64,000 bases of DNA from Sinomonas albida (GCF_004919045.1 NZ_SWDW01000007.1:124001-188000), one strand, 5' to 3'. Shown: positions 24,564-33,395, counted from the first letter of the stretch. A program made the numbers and translations. The notes: generated from the sequence alone by a model not told the origin.

Positions 24564-26284
24564 TGGAGTGCCTCCTCCTCGGCCGCGAGGGCCCATTCGG
24601 CAAAGCTCTGGTTCTCGTCGGCGCGGTCGGCGATGAACCGCCGCGTCACGCGCTCGACATAGTCGGGCAGGTCCTCGGCGGTCACCTTGAGGCCTCGGAC
24701 AGTGCGGCCGGTGCCGGCCTCGTCGCGGGTCTCCGATGCGAGACCGCCACCCAGGTGCACCTGGAAGCCCGGCGTCTGGCTGCCGTTTCCGTCCGGGAGG
24801 AGCTGGCCCTTGAGGCCGATATCCGCCGTCTGGATGCGCGCGCACGAGTTCGGGCAGCCGTTGATGTGGAGCGTCAGCGGCTTGAGCAGCTCGTTCGCGC
24901 CGGTGTCCGCCGTGAACCGCCTCTCGAGCTCCGCCACGGTCTCCGTCGCGGTGTCCTTCGTGTCCACGATGGCGAGCTTGCAGTACTCGATGCCGGTGCA
25001 CGCGATGGTCGAACGCCGCCACGGGCTCGGGTTGGAGTACAGGCCGAGTTCCGCCAGTCCGGCGACCAGCGAGTCGACGCGCTCCTGCTCGACGTCGAGC
25101 ACCACAATCTTCTGGTGGGGCGTGGTGCGGAGTCGCTCCGAGCCGTGCGCCTCGATGAGGTCGGCGAGCTGGAGCAGCACGTCGCCGGACACGCGGCCCA
25201 CCGTCGGCGTCGCGCCGACGTAGAAGCGGCCGTCCTTCTGCGCATGGACACCCACGTGGTCGCCCGGCGTCGTCGGTGCCTCGGGAGCAGGCCCGTCCGG
25301 AAGGGGCTCGGAGAGGTACTCGCTCTCGAGGACCTGCCGGAACTTCGCGACGCCCCAGTCCGCCACGAGGTACTTGAGGCGCGCGCGGTTCCGGAGCCGG
25401 CGGTAGCCGTAGTCGCGGAAGATGCTCGTGACGCCCGCCCACACCTCGGCGGCGCGCGCCGGCTCGACGAACGTGCCGAGGCGCACGGCGAGGTGCGCCG
25501 ACGTCGACAGTCCGCCGCCGACCCACAGGTCGTAGCCCGGGCCCAGCTCAGGGTGGACCACGCCCACAAGCGCGAAGTCGTTGATCTCGTGGACCACGTC
25601 CTGGCTCGGGTGGCCAGTGATCGCGGTCTTGTACTTGCGCGGGAGGTTCGCGAAGCTCTCGTCGCCGATGTAGCGGTCCGCGATCTCCCGGATCTGCGGG
25701 GTGGGGTCGAGGATCTCGTCCGCGGAGATGCCCGCGACCGGCGAGCCGAGGATGACGCGCGGGACGTCGCCGCAGGCCTCGGTGGTGTGCAGGCCCACCG
25801 CCTCGAGGCGGCGCCAGATCTCGGGGACGTTCTCGATCTCGACCCAGTGCAGCTGGATGTTCTGGCGGTCAGTGATGTCCGCCGAGCCCCGGGCGAAGTC
25901 ACGGGAGATGCCGCCGATCACGCGGAGCTGCTCGGTGGTGAGCGCGCCGCCGTCGATCCGGACGCGCATCATGAAGTAACGGTCCTCAAGCTCCTCGGGC
26001 TCGAGCGTCGCGGTCTTGCCGCCGTCGATCCCGGGCTTGCGCTGGGTGTACAGGCCCCACCAGCGGAAGCGGCCGTGCAGGTCCGTCGGATCGATCGAGT
26101 CGAATCCGCCGTCGGCATAGATCGTCTCGATCCGCTCGCGGACGCTGAGGCCCCCGTCCTCCTGCTTCCACGCCTCATTGCCGTTGAGCGGCTCGGTGCC
26201 GTCGATCTTCCACTGCCCGTTGGGCTTGGAGGACCGAGGCCGTGCTGGCCGTTCAGTGCGCGCGGCAAGAGCGGTGTCATTCAT
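24560..26284 (-). CDS. sir: Ferredoxin-dependent sulfite reductase (siroheme, NirA/Sir type)
   Basis: Reductase of 574 aa taking sulfite to sulfide. The siroheme/[4Fe-4S] cysteines are C429, C435 (TIACTGIEYCKLA) and C477, C481 (NGCPNSCA). Y79 in RFRWWGLYTQRKPG and C171 in TTEACGDVPR are 92 residues apart, the same spacing as the Tyr-Cys crosslink known in Mycobacterium tuberculosis NirA, so sulfite rather than nitrite is the expected substrate. The start is ATG at 26284; an upstream start at 26374 has no support. It begins the sir-cysH-cysD-cysN operon. Confidence 0.93.
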   Translation of the reverse strand: MNDTALAARTERPARPRSSKPNGQWKIDGTEPLNGNEAWKQEDGGLSVRERIETIYADGGFDSIDPTDLHGRFRWWGLYTQRKPGIDGGKTATLEPEELEDRYFMMRVRIDGGALTTEQLRVIGGISRDFARGSADITDRQNIQLHWVEIENVPEIWRRLEAVGLHTTEACGDVPRVILGSPVAGISADEILDPTPQIREIADRYIGDESFANLPRKYKTAITGHPSQDVVHEINDFALVGVVHPELGPGYDLWVGGGLSTSAHLAVRLGTFVEPARAAEVWAGVTSIFRDYGYRRLRNRARLKYLVADWGVAKFRQVLESEYLSEPLPDGPAPEAPTTPGDHVGVHAQKDGRFYVGATPTVGRVSGDVLLQLADLIEAHGSERLRTTPHQKIVVLDVEQERVDSLVAGLAELGLYSNPSPWRRSTIACTGIEYCKLAIVDTKDTATETVAELERRFTADTGANELLKPLTLHINGCPNSCARIQTADIGLKGQLLPDGNGSQTPGFQVHLGGGLASETRDEAGTGRTVRGLKVTAEDLPDYVERVTRRFIADRADENQSFAEWALAAEEEALQ

Positions 26285-26422
26285 GCATTCGAGGGTACGG
26301 ACCGCTCCCGGCGTGTCCCCAGAGTGGTGCAATGCGATGTCACCGGGGGACACATTTCTTCGCCTTCGCGTCACGACCCTTGACCCCAGCCCGGGTGGTC
26401 TGGGCTCACGGCCGCTCTGGGC

Positions 26423-27109
26423 TCACAGCACAGCGAGCGCGGCGTCGAACCGCTCGAGGGCGATCTCGGCGACCTCGGAGGCCGGCAGGAGCGGCGCGGC
26501 AACGGCGTCGGCCCCGGCCTTCGCGAGCTGGTCGTGGAAGTAACCCGGCGCTAGGAGATAGCTCGCCACGACGATCCGCCCCACCTCCTCGGCGCGCAGC
26601 TCCGCGACCGCGTCGGGCACGCTCGGCTGGGCGCTCGCGCCGTAGGCCGCGAGGACCCGGTTGGGCACGAGGTGCCGCAGCATGTCGGCGATGCTCTCGA
26701 CGTCGTCCGACGCCGCGGGATTCGACGATCCCGCCGCGGCGAGCACCACGGCGTCGCCCGGGCCCAGCCCAGCCTGCCCGAGGCGCTCGGCGAGCACGCG
26801 CGCAAGGCGCGGGTCGGGGCCGAGGGGGGCGGCCGCCGTCGTCCGCTCGCGGGACGCGACCGCGCGGCCGATGTCCACCTTGACGTGATAGCCGACGCTC
26901 AGGAGCAAAGGGACGACGACGGCGGGCGCCCCCGCGGGGAGGCCGGCGACGACGTCGGGCAGCTCGGGGCCGTGGACGTCGACGTATGCGTCGAGCACCG
27001 TGGCGTCCGGCCGGGCGGCACGCAGCTCCTCGACGACGCGCAGGATCGCGGCCTTGCCGTCAGGATTGCTGGTTCCGTGGGCGCACGCGACGAGAATCGG
27101 CCGGGTCAT
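26423..27109 (-). CDS. CbiX/SirB-family sirohydrochlorin chelatase
   Basis: Protein of 228 aa with two CbiX-like halves. Metal-handling histidines H11 (VACAHGTSNP) and H75 (LLSVGYHVKVD) are present in the first half; the second half (AAAGSSNP, YLLAPGYFHDQL) keeps the fold. Family members insert Fe or Co into sirohydrochlorin; next to sir and with cysG in the cluster, iron insertion for siroheme is most likely. It is on the same strand as sir, 138 bp upstream of it, and may share or precede its promoter. Confidence 0.88.
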   Translation of the reverse strand: MTRPILVACAHGTSNPDGKAAILRVVEELRAARPDATVLDAYVDVHGPELPDVVAGLPAGAPAVVVPLLLSVGYHVKVDIGRAVASRERTTAAAPLGPDPRLARVLAERLGQAGLGPGDAVVLAAAGSSNPAASDDVESIADMLRHLVPNRVLAAYGASAQPSVPDAVAELRAEEVGRIVVASYLLAPGYFHDQLAKAGADAVAAPLLPASEVAEIALERFDAALAVL

Positions 27110-27168
27110 AGTCGGAGCCTACCGGCGGCCGGGATCCGCCACCGTCTCGAATGGCTAGGATTGAGGTC

Positions 27169-27597
27169 ATGAGCGACATGTTCTTGGAGAAGTTCCGCGC
27201 GCTTGTCCCCAAGTACCTCGGCGACGCCTGGCAGGCGGACGACGGGATCTCCGAGGCCGAGCTCGACGAGGCGCTCGAGGAGCACGCGTTCACAATCCCC
27301 CTCGCGCTGCGCGAGTTCTACCTCGCGCTCGGCGGCTCCGAGCTCATGGAGGCGTACCACTACTTCTGGGATCCCGAGGAGCTCGAGGTCGACGACGAGG
27401 GCTTCCTCATGTTCCTCGAGGACGAGGAAGAGCAGTTCACGTGGGGCTTCCGCACCGGCGACCTGCGCGTCCCGGACCCGATCGTCTTCCGGAAGAACAA
27501 CGCCCGCGGCGAGTGGGTCTCTGAGGACGGCACGTTCTCCGAGTTCACGTTCGACATGTTCGAGTGGGTCTTCGCGGAGGACCAGGAGCACGTCTAG
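27169..27597 (+). CDS. SMI1/KNR4-family protein
   Basis: Acidic cytoplasmic protein of 142 aa. Residues 20-60 show the SMI1 pattern (GISEAELDEALEEHAFTIPL, ALREFYLALGG), and the C-terminal half is rich in Glu/Asp/Phe (EDEEEQFTWGF). SMI1 folds often serve as immunity proteins of polymorphic toxins, but no toxin gene is adjacent. The start is ATG at 27169; TAGGAT lies 7 nt before it, so a leaderless mRNA is likely. The in-frame ATG at 27151 is less well supported. Confidence 0.78.
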   Translation: MSDMFLEKFRALVPKYLGDAWQADDGISEAELDEALEEHAFTIPLALREFYLALGGSELMEAYHYFWDPEELEVDDEGFLMFLEDEEEQFTWGFRTGDLRVPDPIVFRKNNARGEWVSEDGTFSEFTFDMFEWVFAEDQEHV

Positions 27598-27658
27598 CCA
27601 TCCCGCCGGGCCGTCCTGACCTTCTTTTGGCGTGTCCCCTGCGCGCGCGCCGCAGAAT

Positions 27659-27717
27659 CCCGGGAAATCCCTGCGCTGAGAGCGTGATCGACCACTAGAA
27701 CAGGGTCGGGACGGGAC
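27659..27717. repeat. Direct repeat, copy A, at the 3' end of the DUF559 gene
   Basis: A 59-bp segment spanning the last codons, stop and downstream sequence of the DUF559 gene. It resembles 28674-28730 beyond the other end of the gene (blocks CCGGG-AATCC, GCTGA, AACAGGGTCG-GACGGGAC in the same order and spacing within 2 bp). It includes the 16-mer AGGGTCGGGACGGGAC at 27702-27717. Confidence 0.65.
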
Positions 27718-28552
27718 CTGGGCCGGCATCCATGAGCCGAGCAAGCACCGCGCGAATTTCCGCCACGGTCTCGTGGGGCCTGTGGACGATATCGTCCCAG
27801 TAGTAGCGCAGGGTCACGTAGCCACGGACAGCAGCGGCGTTGCTTCTCCTGCGATCCTTCTTGATCTGCTTCTTGTCGAAATGCGGCGATCCGTCGGTTT
27901 CGACGACGAGCACGCCGCAGATCACGAAGTCCACCTCGCCGACGCCCTCGATCTCGACGTGCATTGCGAAGGCAAAGCCCGCCCGGCGGAACAGCAGCGC
28001 CGCGGCCACCTCGAGCACCGAGTCGGCCCGCGGAAGGACCAGATCCAGGACTGAACGAGCCTTGCCGTTGCGCCTTCCCGGCAGCCGCTTGCGGAGGAAG
28101 TCCATGGAGATACCCCGCAGTGCCGCACTCTGCACCATCACCAGGGCATCAAGCTCGGGGAGGCACCGCAGGGCGTGGACCAGTACGTCCGCGAGAGCGG
28201 CGATCGGCAGAACCCGGTCGCCCGGAAGGTGCGTCGCGGCGTGATCGATGATGCCGGGGTCGGCCGCGGCCGCGACACCATTGCCGCAGGCGACATGAAG
28301 CCTCCGCGGTTCGCGCAGTACCCACAGCCCATAGAAGGGTGCCGCCGAGATGCAGGTCAGGCGGCCCCCGGCCGCACGCGCCCGCACCAGGAGGATCGCG
28401 AGCTCTGGGAGCGCATAAGAGCCTCGCACCACCCGCACAAGCTCTCCACGCTCGACGGCGGAGGCCAATTCACGCTTGCTGACGCCCAGCCGGTACAGAT
28501 CCGCGGTTCTTGCCAGACCGCCGCGTCGCCTCACGATCTCGATCGGCCCCAT
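27695..28552 (-). CDS. AbiEi-type winged helix plus DUF559 (Vsr-like) nuclease-fold protein
   Basis: Protein of 285 aa. Residues 5-48 look like the AbiEi-type DNA-binding head (GGLARTADLYRLGVSKRELA then RGELVRVVRGSY). Residues 175-275 form a DUF559/Vsr-like endonuclease fold with candidate active residues E181, D208 (GEVDFVI), E218 and D220 (VVETDG) and H224. Such proteins are common orphan genes in actinobacteria; DNA cleavage has not been shown for them as a class, so function stays open. The gene is flanked by an imperfect direct repeat, suggesting duplication or insertion. Confidence 0.78.
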   Translation of the reverse strand: MGPIEIVRRRGGLARTADLYRLGVSKRELASAVERGELVRVVRGSYALPELAILLVRARAAGGRLTCISAAPFYGLWVLREPRRLHVACGNGVAAAADPGIIDHAATHLPGDRVLPIAALADVLVHALRCLPELDALVMVQSAALRGISMDFLRKRLPGRRNGKARSVLDLVLPRADSVLEVAAALLFRRAGFAFAMHVEIEGVGEVDFVICGVLVVETDGSPHFDKKQIKKDRRRSNAAAVRGYVTLRYYWDDIVHRPHETVAEIRAVLARLMDAGPGPVPTLF

Positions 28553-28620
28553 GGCATGAGACTCGCCGATTGGCGAGCTCTACCGCCACACGCTGCGGCC
28601 GTATGTGGATAGCAAACGCC

Positions 28621-28730
28621 GTCCCGTCACGACCCTCTTCTGCGTCGGCGAAGCGCTCCATCTGCCAGAGACCCCCGGGAATCCGCGGCTGAAGTGAGTG
28701 CGGCCGGCCAAAACAGGGTCGCGACGGGAC
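28621..28730. repeat. Repeat copy B with an internal inverted 16-mer
   Basis: 28674-28730 is the second copy of the repeat that flanks the DUF559 gene. At 28621-28636 GTCCCGTCACGACCCT is, with one mismatch, the inverse of AGGGTCGCGACGGGAC at 28715-28730. The 16-mer therefore occurs three times around this gene, varying only at its eighth base (G, C, T). Confidence 0.65.
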
Positions 28731-28787
28731 GAGCCATCCGGCCACCTCGGACAGGCCGCGGAAAAATCGTTGACCTGGGCCACTGGA

Positions 28788-28809
28788 CATATGACAGATC
28801 TGTCATATG
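28788..28809. promoter_or_regulatory. Perfect 22-bp palindrome, operator-like
   Basis: CATATGACAGA followed at once by its exact reverse complement. It is AT-rich in a GC-rich setting, as expected of a dimeric repressor site. TTGACC at 28770-28775 just upstream could be a minus-35 element reading rightward, with the palindrome overlapping the minus-10 region. No protein gene follows on the plus strand. Confidence 0.6.
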
Positions 28810-28861
28810 CTTGTTAACGGGTTCACTTCAGCCTCCAGTGGACCCGGGTGCGAACGGAAAA

Positions 28862-28896
28862 GGGCCCTGGGAAGCGGAATCCGCTAACCAGGGCCC
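28862..28896 (+). other. Strong hairpin downstream of the palindrome
   Basis: GGGCCCTGG (28862-28870) pairs with CCAGGGCCC (28888-28896), and inside it AGCGGA pairs with TCCGCT, a near-continuous 15-bp stem. With the promoter-like palindrome about 60 bp upstream, this could be the end of a short non-coding RNA. Its right arm is also the first element of the tandem array that follows. Confidence 0.5.
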
Positions 28897-29040
28897 GCGT
28901 CGTTAACAAAGGGCGCGGCCAGCGCCGTTTAAGCCGGGCAGGGCCCGCGTCGTTAACAGGCGCGGCCAGCGCCGTTTAAGCCGAGCAGCACCCGCGCCGT
29001 TAACGGGCACAGCCCGCGCCGTTAAACCGGCCAGGAAGAC
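28889..29040. repeat. Intergenic tandem array downstream of the prenyl synthase
   Basis: Two nearly identical units of about 47-50 bp (CAGGGCCCGCGTCGTTAACA then GGCGCGGCCAGCGCCGTTTA, 28889-28985) are followed by two degenerate ones. Each contains a TTAACG or TTAAACGG box resembling the stop context GTAAACGG of the adjacent gene on the minus strand. No gene was seen in 28553-29048. Confidence 0.75.
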
Positions 29041-29048
29041 TGGTCCGT

Positions 29049-30146
29049 TTACGCCTTGCGGTCGACGACGGCGTCCGCAAACGCCGCGAGCGACGCCTTC
29101 ACGACGCCCTCGGGCAGGGGACGCAGCGCCGACTTGGCCGCGTCCGCCCACTCCCGCGCGACTTCCCACGACTGCGCGGTCGCGGAGTGCGCCGAGAGCG
29201 CGGAGACGGCCTCGGCGAGCGCCTCGTCGCTCGTGAGGTCGCCGTCGACCAGACGGAGCACCTCGTCGGCCGTGGCATCGCCTTGTGCGGCGGCGCGCCG
29301 CAGGAGCAGGACCGGTAGGGTCGGCACGCCCTCCCGCAGATCGGTTCCGGCGGACTTGCCGGACGTCACCTTGCCCCCGGTGACGTCGATGACGTCATCG
29401 GCAAGCTGGAACGCGACACCCACTCGCTCGCCATAGGCCACGAGAACGTCTTCGTACTCTGCGGGCGCCCCGGCGAAGATCGCGCCCATCTGGCCCGACG
29501 CGGCGATGAGCGAGCCGGTCTTGTCGGCGAGGACGGAGATGTAGTGGTCCAGCGGATCCTCGTCCTCGCGCGGCCCCACGGTCTCGTGCAGCTGCCCGAG
29601 GCACAGGCGCTCGAACGTCCGCGCCTGAATCGCGAGCGCTCGGCCGCCGAGCTCGGACACGAGGATCGAGGCGCGCGCGAAGATGAGGTCGCCCGTGAGG
29701 ATCGCCACGGTGTTGCCCCACACCTCGTGGGCCGTGGGAGCGCCGCGGCGGTAGGGGGCAGAGTCCATGACGTCGTCGTGGTAGAGCGTCGCGAGGTGGG
29801 TGAGCTCGACGACCGCGGCGGCCTGCAACACCTCGGGGCGCGTCCAGTCGCCGAAGTGCGAGCACAGGAGCGTGAGGAGCGGGCGGATGCGCTTGCCTCC
29901 CGCCTCGACGAGGTGGCGGCTTGTCGCGTCGGCGAGCGGATCAGAGTTCGAGATCGCCTCGCGGAGGCGCTTCTCGACGCGGGCCATGCTCGTCATGATC
30001 GCGGGGCCGATCTCGGGATCCTCCGCGATCGAGGCGAAGCCTGCAGGCAGCTGGATCCCGGCGGCGATGGCCGTCGTGGTCGGGGCGGGCTCTCCCTCGG
30101 AGTACCCGTGGCCCGCGCTGGTCCAGCTGTGTTCAGTGTTCGTCAC
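29049..30146 (-). CDS. Polyprenyl (heptaprenyl/octaprenyl-type) diphosphate synthase
   Basis: Trans-isoprenyl diphosphate synthase of 365 aa making the menaquinone side chain. First aspartate-rich motif DDVMD at 124-128 (LATLYHDDVMD), second DDVID at 250-254 (QLADDVID), and GGKRIRPLLTLL at 83-94. The 40-residue N-terminal extension is polar. Start GTG at 30146; TAGGCT 6 nt upstream coincides with the stop of MenJ, so the gene may be both coupled to menJ and separately transcribed. Chain length cannot be told exactly from sequence. Confidence 0.92.
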   Translation of the reverse strand: MTNTEHSWTSAGHGYSEGEPAPTTTAIAAGIQLPAGFASIAEDPEIGPAIMTSMARVEKRLREAISNSDPLADATSRHLVEAGGKRIRPLLTLLCSHFGDWTRPEVLQAAAVVELTHLATLYHDDVMDSAPYRRGAPTAHEVWGNTVAILTGDLIFARASILVSELGGRALAIQARTFERLCLGQLHETVGPREDEDPLDHYISVLADKTGSLIAASGQMGAIFAGAPAEYEDVLVAYGERVGVAFQLADDVIDVTGGKVTSGKSAGTDLREGVPTLPVLLLRRAAAQGDATADEVLRLVDGDLTSDEALAEAVSALSAHSATAQSWEVAREWADAAKSALRPLPEGVVKASLAAFADAVVDRKA

Positions 30147-30155
30147 GGGTCAAGC

Positions 30156-31445
30156 CTAATTGGACGTCGCGGGAACCAGCGACTCGAGCAGCCGGATGGC
30201 GCGGTCCTCGAGGCTGCCTCCGCGGGGCTCGGTCAGGTTCGCGAGCAGTCGCACCACCACGCGCATGAGTGCGGGGAGCGGCATGCCCGTGCGCAGCGCG
30301 GCGCGCATCACAGCTGGGCGCCCGATGAGCGCCGCGAACAAGCGGCCGAGCGTGAAGTGGCTGCCCCACTGGGCCCGCACCTGGTCCGCATACGCGGACA
30401 GGCGACGGTCGACGTCGTCCTCCGCCGGCCGCGCCCCGCCCGCCGCGCGCTGGGCTGCCGCGGCGTCGACGAGGAACTCCGCGGCGTAGCGTCCCGACTC
30501 CATCGCGTAGCTGATGCCCTCGCCGTTGAACGGGCTCACCATGCCGCCAGCGTCGCCGAGGAGCGCCATGCCCGGGACGACGTGCGGGGTGCGGTTGAAG
30601 CCCATGGGCAGCGCGGCCCCCCGGATCGGGCCCACCTGGGCGGTCTCGGTGAAGCCCCACTCCTCGGGCATGCCTGCGGTCCAGTCGCGGAGCACCTGCC
30701 GGTAGTCGAGCTTGCCGAAATCCTTCGACGAGTTGAGGATGCCGAGCCCCACGTTCGAGGTGCCGTCGCCGACGCCGAACACCCAGCCGTAGCCGGGCAG
30801 CGGCCTGCCGTCGCGCCCGGGGAGCTCGAGCCAGCCCTCCATCCAGTCGTCTTCGTGGCGAGGGCTGCGGAAGTAGGTGCGGTAGGCCACGCCGAGAGGA
30901 CGGTCGTCGCGCTTCGCGAGGCCGCGCGAGAGGGCCGCGCGGGTCGAGTTGCCGTCAGCGGCGAGCACCACGTCGGCGAAGAAGTCGCGGGACTCCCCCG
31001 TCTTCTTGCCGTCCTCGTCGAGGAGCTGCACGCGCGCGCCGACCACGCGGCCGGCGTCGTTCCTCAGAACCTCGGTGACGCTGTGCCCCTCGAGGATCCG
31101 CGCGCCCGCCGCCTCGGCGTGCCGGGCGAGCTCCTCGTCGAAGCCGAGGCGGGTCCGGATGAGGCCGTAGGCGGGGAACTCCCCGCCCTCCGGCCACGGA
31201 AGCTCGACGGTGCGCCCGCCGGCGATGAGCCGCAGCCCGCGGTTGCGGCGCCAGCCGTCGGCCTCCGCGTGCGGCAGGCCCAGGAGCTGGATCTCGCGGA
31301 CGGCGCGCGGCGTGAGCCCGTCGCCGCAGACCTTCTCGCGCGGGAAGCGCGTCTTCTCGAGGACCGTGACGGGCACACCCGAGCGGGCGAGGTAGTGCGC
31401 GGCAGTTGACCCGGCAGGTCCGGCACCGACAATGAGGACTTCCAT
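30156..31445 (-). CDS. menJ: Geranylgeranyl-reductase-family FAD enzyme, probable menaquinone reductase
   Basis: Flavoprotein of 429 aa. It begins with the FAD motif VLIVGAGPAGSTAAHYLARS, then KTRFPREKVCGDGLTPRAV, and the second FAD contact ALLGDAGGMVSPFNGEGISY at about 298-317. Related to mycobacterial MenJ, which saturates one isoprene unit of menaquinone. Between menG (16 bp upstream) and the prenyl synthase (9 bp downstream), that role fits well. Geranylgeranyl lipids are an alternative substrate. Confidence 0.88.
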   Translation of the reverse strand: MEVLIVGAGPAGSTAAHYLARSGVPVTVLEKTRFPREKVCGDGLTPRAVREIQLLGLPHAEADGWRRNRGLRLIAGGRTVELPWPEGGEFPAYGLIRTRLGFDEELARHAEAAGARILEGHSVTEVLRNDAGRVVGARVQLLDEDGKKTGESRDFFADVVLAADGNSTRAALSRGLAKRDDRPLGVAYRTYFRSPRHEDDWMEGWLELPGRDGRPLPGYGWVFGVGDGTSNVGLGILNSSKDFGKLDYRQVLRDWTAGMPEEWGFTETAQVGPIRGAALPMGFNRTPHVVPGMALLGDAGGMVSPFNGEGISYAMESGRYAAEFLVDAAAAQRAAGGARPAEDDVDRRLSAYADQVRAQWGSHFTLGRLFAALIGRPAVMRAALRTGMPLPALMRVVVRLLANLTEPRGGSLEDRAIRLLESLVPATSN

Positions 31446-31461
31446 GCGCGTCAGGCGGCCG

Positions 31462-32238
31462 TCAGCCGGCGGCGCGGCGCGCGCGGCGGATCTTCTCCAC
31501 GGGTCCGGACTGGGACGCGGGCGGGACGGGCTTCGTGCCGCGGTGCACGGCGACGATCCCGCCGGAGAGGTTCCGGTACGCCACGTTCTCCCACCCGTCC
31601 TCGCTGAGCCAGGCCGCGAGGTGGTCCTGGTCGGGCCACGCGCGGATCGACTCGGCGAGGTACACGTAGGCGTCCGGGTTGGACGAAGCCTTCCGGGCGA
31701 CGGGCGGAAGGGCGCGCATGAGGTACTCGAGGTACATGGTGCGCCACAGGGGGTTCACGGGCGAGGAGAACTCGGCCACGACGATCTTCCCGCCCGGCTT
31801 CGTGACGCGGAGCATCTCTCGGAGGGCGCGGTGCGGGTCCGTGACGTTGCGCAGGCCGAACGAGATCGTGACCGCGTCGAACGAGTTGTCCGCGAACGGG
31901 AGGTTGGTCGCATCGCCCGCGACGAAGTCGATGTCCGGGCGGCGGCGCTTGCCGACGCGCAGCATGCCGAGGGAGAAGTCACAGGCGACGACTTCGATGC
32001 CAGCGTCCGCATACGGCTCGGCGGACGTGCCCGTGCCGGCGGCAAGATCGAGGACGCGCTGGCCGGGCTCCGCGCCGACAGCATCGAAGACGACCTTCCG
32101 CCACCGGCGCGTCTGGCCGAGCGACAACAGGTCGTTGACCACGTCGTAGCGCGGCGCGACGTCGTCGAACATGCTGGCGACTTCCTCAGGAAGCTTGTCG
32201 AGTGATGCCCTCTTGCCTGTGCTGTTCACCCGGTCCAT
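31462..32238 (-). CDS. menG: Demethylmenaquinone methyltransferase
   Basis: SAM methyltransferase of 258 aa (UbiE/MenG family) for the last ring step of menaquinone. Motif [21 protein letters not shown], motif [22 protein letters not shown], and the post-motif [23 protein letters not shown] at 32238 was chosen; GTG at 32229 and ATG at 32259 are alternatives because none has a clear ribosome site. First gene of menG-menJ-prenyl synthase. Confidence 0.92.
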   Translation of the reverse strand: MDRVNSTGKRASLDKLPEEVASMFDDVAPRYDVVNDLLSLGQTRRWRKVVFDAVGAEPGQRVLDLAAGTGTSAEPYADAGIEVVACDFSLGMLRVGKRRRPDIDFVAGDATNLPFADNSFDAVTISFGLRNVTDPHRALREMLRVTKPGGKIVVAEFSSPVNPLWRTMYLEYLMRALPPVARKASSNPDAYVYLAESIRAWPDQDHLAAWLSEDGWENVAYRNLSGGIVAVHRGTKPVPPASQSGPVEKIRRARRAAG

Positions 32239-32284
32239 TCTGCCAAACTTCTGGCCCATCGCTTGACGTTTCGCGGCCGGAGCG

Positions 32285-33301
32285 TCAGAACCGGAGGAGC
32301 ACCTTCGAGGACCCGGTGGAGCGATCGCCCGCGATGCGGAACGCCTCGGCGGCCTCCTCGACCGGGAACTCGTGCGTGAGCAGGGGCTCGATGTCGAGGC
32401 CCTCGGCCAAGTAGTGGAGCGCGGTCGAGATCTCGTCGACGAACCGGAACGAGCCGCGGTAGTCGATCTCGCGGAAGACGAGCTCCGCGAGGGAGACCTC
32501 GAGCTTCCCCGCTGGCAGGTTGCCCACCTGGACCACGAGCCCACCGCGCTTGACGGCGCGCAGCACGCTCGTCACCGCGGCCGGCGCGCCTGAGGCCTCG
32601 AACACGACGTCCGTCGCGGGGAGTTCCCCGCCCTCGGCGAGGTTGACGACGTCGTGCGCGCCCATGCGTCGGGCGACGTCGAGCGATCCTGCCGCGAGGT
32701 CGCTCGCGACGACGTGGGCGGCGCCCGCCTTGCGCGCGGCGGCGACGACGAGCGCACCGATGGGCCCAGCGCCGTTGACGAGGACGGTCTTGCCTTCGAT
32801 CGATCCCGCGCGGTTCACGGCGTGGATGGCCACGCCAAGCGGCTCGGCGACGGCGGCGAGCCGCGTGCTCACGCCCTCCGGAACGGCGCGGAGCTGCCGC
32901 GCCGGCACGACCGTGTGCGCCGAGAAGCCGCCCTCCGTGTGCGGGTGGTACGCGGCCGAGCCGAGATGGTGGACCGTGCCGCAGAGGTTCGGGCGGCCCG
33001 AAGTGCAGTACTCGCACTCGCCGCACACCATGGCCGGGTGGATGGCCACCGCCTGGCCGACCTCGAAGCCCGTGACCTCGGAGCCGAGCGCCGCGACGCG
33101 CCCTGCGACCTCGTGGCCCAGGACCATGGGATCGCGCAGGATGCTCAGGCCGGCGGCGCCGTGCTTGACGTAGTGGAGGTCGCTCCCGCAGATCCCGCCG
33201 TACTCGACGGCGACGAGGGCGTCGTGGGGGCCGATCTCGCGCGGCTCGATGGCATCGAGCCGCAGGTCACCGGCTGCATGGACGACGACGGCCAGGCTCA
33301 T
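32285..33301 (-). CDS. Zinc-dependent alcohol dehydrogenase, L-idonate 5-dehydrogenase type
   Basis: Medium-chain dehydrogenase of 338 aa. Catalytic zinc ligands C38 ([10 protein letters not shown]) and H63-E64 (GHEVAG); structural zinc C93, C96, C99, C107 ([15 protein letters not shown]); NAD fold [20 protein letters not shown]. The [11 protein letters not shown] opening is most like L-idonate 5-dehydrogenases, which act on idonate to give 5-ketogluconate; other sugar acids or polyols are possible. GGAGG 8 nt before ATG 33301. Divergent from a GntR regulator that probably controls it. Confidence 0.85.
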   Translation of the reverse strand: MSLAVVVHAAGDLRLDAIEPREIGPHDALVAVEYGGICGSDLHYVKHGAAGLSILRDPMVLGHEVAGRVAALGSEVTGFEVGQAVAIHPAMVCGECEYCTSGRPNLCGTVHHLGSAAYHPHTEGGFSAHTVVPARQLRAVPEGVSTRLAAVAEPLGVAIHAVNRAGSIEGKTVLVNGAGPIGALVVAAARKAGAAHVVASDLAAGSLDVARRMGAHDVVNLAEGGELPATDVVFEASGAPAAVTSVLRAVKRGGLVVQVGNLPAGKLEVSLAELVFREIDYRGSFRFVDEISTALHYLAEGLDIEPLLTHEFPVEEAAEAFRIAGDRSTGSSKVLLRF

Positions 33302-33345
33302 GGGGGTTTCCTCCTGAACGGGAAAGGGGGGCGTCCGCTCATTCA

Positions 33346-33365
33346 ATCACTGCCATACTAGTGAT
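33346..33365. promoter_or_regulatory. Inverted repeat between the dehydrogenase and GntR genes
   Basis: ATCACT and AGTGAT arms separated by 8 bp, in the 94-bp divergent intergenic region. TAGTAT read on the minus strand inside the spacer could be the minus-10 for the dehydrogenase, so a bound regulator would block it. Confidence 0.4.
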
Positions 33366-33395
33366 GTCGAGCCATCCGCCCCTACGCTGGTGCCC

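Noticed and set aside
19404-26422. SAM or other sulfur riboswitch ahead of sulfur genes
   Set aside because: The upstream regions of sir and of the SsuA-like gene show no recognisable riboswitch core or anti-terminator pair.
28903-29169. Small minus-strand ORF through the tandem array
   Set aside because: It is mostly repeat sequence and overlaps the end of the prenyl synthase in another frame.
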